Source: Phaeospirillum sp. (lineage in GTDB: Bacteria > Pseudomonadota > Alphaproteobacteria > Rhodospirillales > Magnetospirillaceae). Taken from it: a stretch of 64,000 bases of DNA. The number at the start of each line of letters is the position of its first letter. Position 1 is the first letter of the stretch. The DNA lies in assembly GCA_030651575.1 (NCBI GenBank), contig JAUSFB010000081.1, positions 1-64,000 of the forward strand, given 5' to 3'. This document shows positions 47,087-55,700 of the stretch, piece by piece. The notes below the pieces were generated by a model, which ran no database searches, was not told the origin of the DNA, and was given only the letters and a program-made list of their open reading frames with translations. The position numbers were made by a program, and so were the translations under genes.

Positions 47087-47998
47087 CCGTCTGATCTCAT
47101 AGGCCTGAAGGTGGCAGAGGGCGACCCGCAGCAGCGGCGCCTCGACCCCGTGGATGCGGGCGCGGCGCAGCATGTCGCCGATGATGTGTTCCCCCTCGGT
47201 GCGGCCGCCGGCCTCCAGATCGCGCAGCATGGAGGCGGTCTGGCGCGAGTTGGGGTCGGTGACGAAGCCCAGCGCCAGATTCCGAGCCTCTGGGCGGGGG
47301 GCATGGCCGGTGGCCTCGGCCACCCTGGCGCATTCGGCATGCATCTCGCGGGTGATGGCGTCGCCATCGGCGGTGGCCATAATGGCGCCGATATCGGCCC
47401 GCATCAGGCAGGTCATCCCGGCCAGGGTGGTCAGCAGCACGTATTTTTCCCAGGCCTCTTGCATCAGTTCGCCGCTGTGGACGCTGTTGAAGGCGGCGGC
47501 GGAGCATAGGGCGGCGATGGCGGCGGTGCGGGGGCTGGTTCCGCCGTCGCGCTCGCCGAAGGTCAGGCGGTGGATCGGCCCCAGCATCAGGACTTCGCCC
47601 TCGGAGCCCAGGGTGGCGAAGATGTGCGACAGGCCGCCCAGCACCCGTTCGCGACCAAAGGCGGTGTCCAGCGCCTCGTAATGGGCGAGGCCGTTGAGGA
47701 TGGGCAGCACCATGGTCGTTGGCCCCACCGCCGGGGCGATGGCGGCGATGGACTCGGTCAGGTCATAGGCCTTGCAGCTGAGAATCACCAGATCCCAGGC
47801 GCCGGATAGATGATCGGCGGTTACGGTCTTGACGGCAAGGCTGGCGTCGCCGGCCGGGCTCTTGATGATCAGGCCGGTTTCGGCCAGCTTGGCGGCGCGC
47901 TTGGGCCGGACCAGAAAGGTGACGTCGGCGCCGGCCTCGGCCAGCCGCCCCCCGAAATACCCGCCGGTACCGCCGGCACCCAGAACCAGAACCCGCAT
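47075..47998 (-). CDS. panE: 2-dehydropantoate 2-reductase
   Basis: MRVLVLGAGGTGGYFGGRLAEAGADVTFLVRP; NGLAHYEAL. Confidence 0.85.
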   Translation of the reverse strand: MRVLVLGAGGTGGYFGGRLAEAGADVTFLVRPKRAAKLAETGLIIKSPAGDASLAVKTVTADHLSGAWDLVILSCKAYDLTESIAAIAPAVGPTTMVLPILNGLAHYEALDTAFGRERVLGGLSHIFATLGSEGEVLMLGPIHRLTFGERDGGTSPRTAAIAALCSAAAFNSVHSGELMQEAWEKYVLLTTLAGMTCLMRADIGAIMATADGDAITREMHAECARVAEATGHAPRPEARNLALGFVTDPNSRQTASMLRDLEAGGRTEGEHIIGDMLRRARIHGVEAPLLRVALCHLQAYEIRRGRS

Positions 47999-48073
47999 GG
48001 ATTGTCTCTCCGGCATGACCACAGGAGGACGGTAGCCGAGGCGTCCGAAGGCGGCAACGAAAATGCGGAACGG

Positions 48074-48103
48074 CTCTCCCCCTCCCCGAAGGGAGGGGGA
48101 GAG
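48074..48103 (-). terminator. Strong hairpin downstream of PFOR gene
   Basis: 13-bp perfect arms CTCTCCCCCTCCC/GGGAGGGGGAGAG; TTCG tetraloop on the minus strand. Confidence 0.65.
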
Positions 48104-48109
48104 GATATC

Positions 48110-51100
48110 CTACTCCGCCGCGTTCTTGCTGGCCGGCGGCGTCGCATCCGGCAGGCCGGCGAAGCGGCGCAGCATGGCGAAACGCCGGCGGATATTGGCT
48201 TCGGCGGTGGAGACCAGCCCCCGGTAGCGCTCGGGATCGGCCCGTTCGACCATCTGGAACCGCGCCTCGCCCTTCATGAACTCGGCCAGCGAGCCGGTGG
48301 GCTCCTTACTGTCCAGGGTCAGCGGGCTTTCGTTGGTGCCCAGCTTGCGCGGATCCCAGCGATAGAGCGGCCAGTAGCCGGCATCGACCGCCATTTTTTG
48401 CTGATCCAGACCGTGGGCCAGATCGTAGCCATGGGCGATGCAGTGCGAATAGGCCACGATCAGCGACACGCCGGGATAGGCGACCGCATCCATGAAGGCC
48501 CGCGTGGTTTGGACGTCCTTGGAGCCAAAGGCGATGTTGGCCACATAGACGTCCTCGTAGGCCATGGCCATCATGCCCAGATCCTTCTTGGGCAGGGTCT
48601 TGCCGGCGGTGGCGAACTTGGCCGAGGCGCCGATGGGGGTTGCCTTGGACTGCTGGCCGCCGGTGTTGGAATAGACCTCGGTATCCATCACCAGGATGTT
48701 GACGTTCTTGCCCGAAGCGAAGACGTGGTCGAGGCCGCCATAACCGATATCGTAGGCCCAGCCGTCGCCACCGACGATCCACACCACCTTTTCCACCAGA
48801 TAGTCGGCCACCTGCTCCAGGCGGCGGGCCAGCGGGTCGGCGATGCCGGAGAGTTGGCGGCGCAGTTCGAGGATACGGGTCCGTTGCACCCCGATCAGCA
48901 CTTCGGTGGTCTGGGGAGAATGCAGGACTTCATTGACCAGCATTTCCGGGATCTTGCCCTGGCTTCCCAGGGCGGTCAGCAGGATGCGGGCATGCTCCTT
49001 GTGGCGGTCGAGCGCCAGACGGAAGCCGAAGCCGAACTCGGCATTGTCCTCGAACAGCGAGTTGGCCCAGGCCGGCCCACGTCCCTCGGCATTGACGGCA
49101 TAGGGGGTGGAGGGCAGGTTGCCGCCATAGATCGACGAGCAGCCGGTGGCGTTGGCGATCATCAGACGGTCGCCCCACAACTGGGTCATCAGCTTGATAT
49201 AGGGGGTCTCGCCGCAGCCCAGGCAGGCGCCGGAGAACTCGAACAGCGGTTGCAGCAGCTGTGCGCTCTTGACGGTGGGGGTGCCCAGCTTTTCCTTGTC
49301 CACCTCGGGCAGGCTCAGGAAGAAGTCCCAGTTTTTCTTCTCGGTCTCCAGGTGGGGGGCCTTGTCCGCCATGCGCAACGCGATGCGGTTGGGGTCCTTC
49401 TTGTCCTTGCCGGGGCAGACCTTGACGCAGAGTGTGCAGCCGGTGCAGTCCTCGGGCGCGACCTGAACGATATAGGCCTGACCCTTGAACTCGTTGCCGC
49501 GATAATCCATGCGCTTGAAGGCGGCGGGAGCCCCCTCCATGGCGGCGGGCTCGGCCACCTTGACGCGGATGGCGGCGTGCGGGCAGACCAGGGCGCATTT
49601 GTTGCACTGGATGCAGGGGCCTTCATCCCACAGCGGAATCTCGGAGGCGATGTTGCGGCGTTCGAACCGGGCGGTGCCGGTCGGCCAGACCCCATCCACC
49701 GGGAAGCACGAGACCGGCAGCAGGTCGCCCTTGTTGGCCAGCATCATGGCGGTGACGCGCTTGACGAAATCGGGCGACTCGTCTGGCACGATGGGCGGCA
49801 GGCTGCGATTGGAGGTGGCGGCGGCGGGAACGGTCATCCGTTCGAGATGTTGCAGCGTCTGGTCCACCGCCTCGAAGTTCTTGGCGACCAGCTTTTCCGA
49901 CTTGCGGCCATAGGTCTTTTCGATGGCCTTCTTGATATGGCCGATGGCCTCGTCCTTGGGCAGGACGCCGGACAGGGCGAAGAAGCAGGTCTGCATGATG
50001 GTGTTGATGCGGTTGCCCATGCCGGTGGCCATGGCCACCTTGCGGGCGTCGATCACGTAGACCTCGACCTTCTTATCGATGATCTCCTGCTGAACCTCGC
50101 GCGGCATGTGGTCCCACGCCTCGTCCTTGGAATAGGGCGAGTTGAGCAGGAAGGTCGCCCCCGGCGCGGCGTAGCGCAGCACATCGTACTTGTCCAGGAA
50201 GACGAAGTGGTGGCAGGCGACGAAGTCCGCTTCCTCCAGCAGATAGGCCGACTGGATGTGTTCGGGGCTGAAGCGCAGATGCGAAATGGTGATGGCGCCC
50301 GACTTCTTGGAATCGTAGACGAAGTAACCCTGACCCTGGAAGCCGGCATTCTCGGCGATGATCTTGATGGAGTTCTTGTTGGCGCCCACCGTGCCGTCGG
50401 CGCCCAGGCCAAAGAACACCGCGCCCTTGACCTTGGGCTGGTCGAGGCGGAACGACGTGTCGACCTCCAGCGACAGATGGGTGACGTCGTCGTTGATTCC
50501 GACGGTGAAATGGGGCTTTGGCTTGGCCTTGCCGAGTTCATCGAACACCGCCTTGACCATGGCGGGGGTGAACTCCTTGGACGCCAGACCATAGCGGCCG
50601 CCGATCACCACGGGGTCAGCCCCGGCGGTGACGCGCCGGCCCTCGGCCTTGGCCTCGAACAGGGCGGCCAGGATGTCCATGTAAAGCGGCTCGCCGATGG
50701 AGCCGTGCTCCTTGGTGCGGTCCATCACCGCGATGGCGCGAGTGCTGGGCGGCAGGGCGGAGACGAAGGCGTCCACCGAGAACGGGCGGAACAGGCGGAC
50801 CTTGATCACGCCGATCTTTTCGCCACGGGCGATCAGGGCGGCGACGGTCTCGTGCACGGTCTCGGCGCCCGAGCCCATGATGACGACGACCCGCTCGGCC
50901 TCGGGGTGGCCCACATAGTCGAACAGCTTGTAGGAGCGGCCGGTCAGGGCGGCGAAGCGGTCCATCTCGCGCTGCACGATATCGGGGCAGGCGGTATGCC
51001 AGGCGTTGCGGGCTTCCTGCATCTGGAAGAAGGTGTCGGGATTCTGGGCGGTGCCGCGCAGCGTCGGGTGGTCGGGCGACAGCGAACGGGCGCGATGGGC

Positions 51101-51706
51101 CTCGACCGCGGCGGGGTCCATCAGGCCGTGCAGGTCGTCGTCGGTCAGTTCCTCGATCTTCGCCACTTCGTGCGAGGTGCGAAAGCCGTCGAAGAAGTGC
51201 AGGAACGGCACCCGTGAATGCAGGGTCGAGGCATGAGCGATGGCCGCCATGTCGTGGGCTTCCTGCACCGAGGCGGCGCCCAGCATGGCAAAGCCGGTCT
51301 GGCGGCAGGCCATGATGTCGGAATGGTCGCCGAAAATGGACAGGCCATGGGTCGCCACCGTGCGGGCGGTGACGTGCATGCAAAAGCTCGTCAGCTCACC
51401 GGCGATCTTGTACATATTGGGGATCATCAGCAGCAGGCCCTGGCTGGCCGTGAAGGTCGTCGCCAGGGAGCCGGCCTGGAGCGCACCATGAACCGCGCCG
51501 GCGGCGCCGCCCTCGTGCTGCATCTCGGCGACTTCCGGGATCACGCCCCAGATGTTTTTCTGACCTTCTGCCGCCCACTGGTCAGCCAGTTCACCCATGG
51601 TGGAAGATGGTGTGATCGGATAGATCGCCGCCACTTCGCTGACCCGGTAAGCCACCGAAGCGCAGGCCTCGTTGCCGTCGACCGTGATCAAAGCTCTGTC
51701 TGCCAT
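48110..51706 (-). CDS. nifJ: Pyruvate:ferredoxin (flavodoxin) oxidoreductase, single-chain
   Basis: YPITPSSTMGELADQW; CIQCNKCALVCPH and CTGCTLCVKVCPG clusters; CLGCGETPY; GDGWAYDIGYGGLDHV TPP motif. Confidence 0.94.
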   Translation of the reverse strand: MADRALITVDGNEACASVAYRVSEVAAIYPITPSSTMGELADQWAAEGQKNIWGVIPEVAEMQHEGGAAGAVHGALQAGSLATTFTASQGLLLMIPNMYKIAGELTSFCMHVTARTVATHGLSIFGDHSDIMACRQTGFAMLGAASVQEAHDMAAIAHASTLHSRVPFLHFFDGFRTSHEVAKIEELTDDDLHGLMDPAAVEAHRARSLSPDHPTLRGTAQNPDTFFQMQEARNAWHTACPDIVQREMDRFAALTGRSYKLFDYVGHPEAERVVVIMGSGAETVHETVAALIARGEKIGVIKVRLFRPFSVDAFVSALPPSTRAIAVMDRTKEHGSIGEPLYMDILAALFEAKAEGRRVTAGADPVVIGGRYGLASKEFTPAMVKAVFDELGKAKPKPHFTVGINDDVTHLSLEVDTSFRLDQPKVKGAVFFGLGADGTVGANKNSIKIIAENAGFQGQGYFVYDSKKSGAITISHLRFSPEHIQSAYLLEEADFVACHHFVFLDKYDVLRYAAPGATFLLNSPYSKDEAWDHMPREVQQEIIDKKVEVYVIDARKVAMATGMGNRINTIMQTCFFALSGVLPKDEAIGHIKKAIEKTYGRKSEKLVAKNFEAVDQTLQHLERMTVPAAATSNRSLPPIVPDESPDFVKRVTAMMLANKGDLLPVSCFPVDGVWPTGTARFERRNIASEIPLWDEGPCIQCNKCALVCPHAAIRVKVAEPAAMEGAPAAFKRMDYRGNEFKGQAYIVQVAPEDCTGCTLCVKVCPGKDKKDPNRIALRMADKAPHLETEKKNWDFFLSLPEVDKEKLGTPTVKSAQLLQPLFEFSGACLGCGETPYIKLMTQLWGDRLMIANATGCSSIYGGNLPSTPYAVNAEGRGPAWANSLFEDNAEFGFGFRLALDRHKEHARILLTALGSQGKIPEMLVNEVLHSPQTTEVLIGVQRTRILELRRQLSGIADPLARRLEQVADYLVEKVVWIVGGDGWAYDIGYGGLDHVFASGKNVNILVMDTEVYSNTGGQQSKATPIGASAKFATAGKTLPKKDLGMMAMAYEDVYVANIAFGSKDVQTTRAFMDAVAYPGVSLIVAYSHCIAHGYDLAHGLDQQKMAVDAGYWPLYRWDPRKLGTNESPLTLDSKEPTGSLAEFMKGEARFQMVERADPERYRGLVSTAEANIRRRFAMLRRFAGLPDATPPASKNAAE

Positions 51707-51974
51707 TTCGCGTCCCACTCTCTGCTGCGTTGTCGGTCCTTGGAAGAGTTGGAAATCTTTGCTTCCGTCCATCGTCCGAGGGTTCGGCAGAATAGACAAC
51801 GCTTCCGATACATCGCAAGTCCCTTACGTAAAACGCCGCCATAAGGAAACAAAGTTCCGATTTTTATGCGATCAAGAACCATTCCACCTGAGCGGATCTA
51901 TCCTTCCCCCAGGGGGCATGTTAGAAGGTCGCCGGTACAGGTTCGCCTTTGATCAGCGGTGGAAATCGGACGTT

Positions 51975-52385
51975 ATGACCAGGCCATTGCCCTTCCAGTG
52001 GAACATCATGGAGGATACCGATCTGGTTGCCGCCATGATGGACGTCGTTCCGCATCCCATCTTCTTCAAGGACGCCCTCGGCCGCTATCTTGGCGGCAAC
52101 GCGCAGTTCTGCGCCATGCTGGGGTGCAGCCTGGACGATCTGGTTGGCAAGACGGTCTTTGAAGTCGCACCCTCTTATCTGGCCCAGACCTACCATGACG
52201 CCGATTTGAAGCTGATGGAGGCGGGGGGAAGCCAGCGCTATGTCTCGTCGGTGAAATTCGGCGACGGAGTGGCGCGGCGCGGCGTTTTTTATAAGTCGGT
52301 GTTCTACGACAAGGCCGGCGAGAAGGCCGGATTGGTGGGAATGTTCTATCCGATGGAGTTCCTGCTTGAGGTTATGGAGCTCTGA
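51975..52385 (+). CDS. Single-PAS-domain protein
   Basis: MMDVVPHPIFFKDALGRYLGGNAQFCAMLG...LVGKTVFEVAPSYLAQTYHDADLKLM. Confidence 0.72.
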   Translation: MTRPLPFQWNIMEDTDLVAAMMDVVPHPIFFKDALGRYLGGNAQFCAMLGCSLDDLVGKTVFEVAPSYLAQTYHDADLKLMEAGGSQRYVSSVKFGDGVARRGVFYKSVFYDKAGEKAGLVGMFYPMEFLLEVMEL

Positions 52386-52403
52386 CCCCAGAAAGGCGGG
52401 GCC

Positions 52404-52547
52404 TCAGGCCGCGCGGTCCCGTCGGTCGCGACGTCGGCCCAGTTCGGCCTTGGCCAAGGCCCAGATCGGGCTTCCCTGGACGGCGCGGTCGGCGACGATG
52501 CGTTCGACCAGGGTCAGGGGGATATTTCGAATCCATTCTTCAAGCAC
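52404..52547 (-). CDS. Possible 47-aa small protein
   Basis: GTG start preceded by AAAGGAG at 8-nt spacing; upstream palindromic TTGTGCACTGCAGCAA. Confidence 0.35.
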   Translation of the reverse strand: MLEEWIRNIPLTLVERIVADRAVQGSPIWALAKAELGRRRDRRDRAA

Positions 52548-52723
52548 AGCCCGCACTCCTTTTTTGCTGCAGTGCACAATCAACATATGGGGTGGTCGGG
52601 GGAATAGCTACAGCGTTCTCGGCATCGGGCCTATGCCAGTGACGCATTGGTCGGACCACTTGAGTTGGTTCCGCAGTTTTTGTTTGCAATTAAAGGCGAA
52701 CTCTGGGTAATATTACTACATCC

Positions 52724-52757
52724 ACCCCGGACCTCATTGAGGCCGGGGTTTCTTTTT
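52724..52757 (+). terminator. Terminator-like hairpin with U-tract in leader of RTX gene
   Basis: ACCCCGG(a)CCTC-ATT-GAGGCCGGGGT followed by TTCTTTTT. Confidence 0.8.
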
Positions 52758-52773
52758 GCTCTGGAGCTGCGCC

Positions 52774-55700
52774 ATGGCTGACCCGACAAACCCCAACGAG
52801 CCGTCCGCCACCGGCAGCGATGCCCAGGCGCTTGACGATTTGACGGTGCTGCAACATGTTCAGGACCAGAACATGGGGGAATCGCGCCTGAACGTGGCGC
52901 GCCCCACGGATGTCAGCGACACCACGCTTGGCAATCTGGCCAATGTGCAGCAGGGTTCGACCAGCAATCCACAGGTTCATGACGTCGGCGGCATTACGAC
53001 CGGCGTCAATGTCGCGCTCGACGTTGCCATCGAAAGCGGCAAAAGCGGCACGGTGGCTCCGCCCACCCTCGACAGCACGCCGGTTCTGGCCAGCGATGAC
53101 GCGGGTGTGGCCAATGTCGTCGCCCAGGGCGTCACGCCGTTGAACGTGCAGGTGCAGGCGGATTTGGCCGAGCCCGAAGCGAGCTTCAAGCCGCAGGAAT
53201 TATCCGCCGGCCAGCCGAGCGGAAATACGGCTCCCTCCGGCGTCGTGACGGGCGGCGTGGTCGAGGCCCCGGTGGCCGAGGAGGTGGTGGTCAAGGAGGT
53301 CGAGCAACAAGAGCAGGTTGAAGAAGCCGTCAATCACGCGCCGGTCATCCTCGATGCCGAGAGCGTCAGCACCAATCAGGAAGGCACCGTGACCGGCCGG
53401 ATCAGCGCCAGCGACCCCGATGGCGACGCGCTGACATTCCATCTGGTGGATTCCGCTGGCAATAGCGTCGATACCATCACCAACGATCACGGCACCATCA
53501 CCATTGATCCCGTCACCGGCCAATACACCTTCATAGCGTCGGAGGCGACGCGCGAGCTTGGGCTGGGCGAGAACGTCACCGACCTGTTCCAGGTGCAGGT
53601 CAGCGATAGCCAGGGCGCCAGCGCATCTCAGTCCTTCAACGTGACCGTCGATGGACTTAACGACGGCCCGGTGACCTCGGACGTCACGCTGGCGGGCATG
53701 AACGAGGATGGCGGCTCGGTGACCTTCACCAAGGCGCAGCTGCTGTCCAACGCCACGGATATCGACGGCGATACGCTGTCGGTGACCGATCTCAGGGTGG
53801 ATAACGGCTCGCTGGTCGAGAACGCCGACGGCACCTACACCTTCACCCCCGGCGCGAACTTCAACGGCGAAGTGTCGGTGTCCTATACGGTGGATGACGG
53901 CCATGGCGGCACGGCGGTTGGTTCGGCCAGCCTGGACGTGGCGGCGGTTGCGGATCAGGCGGATATTTCCGCTCCCGACGTAACGGTTACCTATGGCGGC
54001 GCCAACACCAATCAAGTTCTGACCGGGACTGCCGGAGCCGACACTCTGGTCGGTGGCGGTGGTAGCGATACCCTGACCGGCGGCGGCGGCAATGATACGC
54101 TCTACGGCGACGCGGCGCAGGCGGGCGGGCCGTTTATCGTACCGCTGAATATCGACGCCCGCGTCACGGTTAATTCCGAGAGCATGGGGTCGATCACCCT
54201 TTCCGGCTTGCCTGATGGGGCCGTTTTGTCGGCGGGTACCCAGAACGAGGATGGCAGTTGGACGCTGGCGGCCGGCGATCTTGACGGTTTGACCGCAACG
54301 GTCGACGTCGCTGTGCCGTTCTCGGTCTCGATCGCCGTGGAAACCATTGACGGCGCCGATACCGCGATCACGACCTCGTCGCTTGACGTCGCTTTCAATA
54401 ATACGCAGACGGATGGTAACGACGTCTTCCGGGTCGTGGGCAATGACGGTTCGACCGATACTTATATCGGCGGCGGCGGCACGGACACGATCACCGGGGC
54501 CGCAGGCTGGTCCAACGACGTGATCCGGGTCGATAACAACCTGTCCAACCTGAGCTCGGTCGAGGCAATCGACGGCGGCAGCGCCTATGACACCATCCTG
54601 GCCGGTTCGGGCAACGACACCCTGGACTTCAGCGACACCACCATCCGCAATGTCGAACTGATCGACGGCGGGGCTGGCAACGACACCATCACCGGCAGCG
54701 CCGGCAGCGACACCATCATGGCCGGCGCGGGTAACGATACCGGCATCGTCATTGGTGGGCAGGGTAATGGCGACGTCTACGACGGCGGCACCGGCACCGA
54801 CGCCTTCCAGGTCAACCTGACTTCGGCCCAGTACACCACCGCCGTTCATCAGGAGTTGCAGGACTTCCAGGCGTTCGTCGCCAATCCGGCCAATACCGGA
54901 AAGACGTTCCACTTCGACTCTCTTGGCGTCGATGCGAAGAACTGGGAAAGCCTGAAGGTCGTCGTGGACGGCAATCCCGTTTCTCTGGAAAATCCCCCGA
55001 TCATCGCCGACGCCCCTGGCGCCACCACCGCCAACGATCATAGCGCGGCTGGCAATACCATCGCGGCCGTCGATAGCGACCCCGGCGACACCGTCACCTA
55101 TCACCTATCCGGTTCGGGCGTATCCAGTTCGGATGGTGTCGAGACGCTGACCACCGACCGTGGCAGCGTTGCGCTCGACACGGCCACGGGCGAGTACACC
55201 TTTACCCCCAACGCCGATGCGGCCAAGCTTGGCCTTGGCTCTTCCGCCAATGACAGTTTCCAGGTCGTAGCCACCGATAATCACGGTGTGTCCAGCAGCC
55301 CCAGCACGGTCAATGTCACCATCACCGGCAGCAATGACGGCCCGACCGTCGCGATCAGCGGGACCGGCGCCGGCAACGAGGACACCGTCATTCGCGGTGC
55401 GGTGACCGGCCATGACATCGATGCCGGCGATACGATGGCGTATCATGTGGCCGGCGGCGTCTCGGACGGTCTCGGCAACGAGAGTCTGGCCACCGAGCAC
55501 GGCACGGTCAGCCTGAACACCGCCACGGGCGAGTACACTTTCTCGCCGGCCGCCAACTGGGCCGGCAATGACAGCTTTAGCGTGACCGTCTCCGATGGCC
55601 ATGGCGGCAGCGTCACCCAAAGCGTGGCGGTTCATGTGGATGAGGTCGCCGATCAGGCGAGCGTGGCGGTTTCGCTCGGTGTGGGAACCGTCGATACCAA

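Noticed and set aside
47810-51217. 1135-aa plus-strand ORF
   Set aside because: Antisense shadow of the well-supported PFOR (nifJ) gene.
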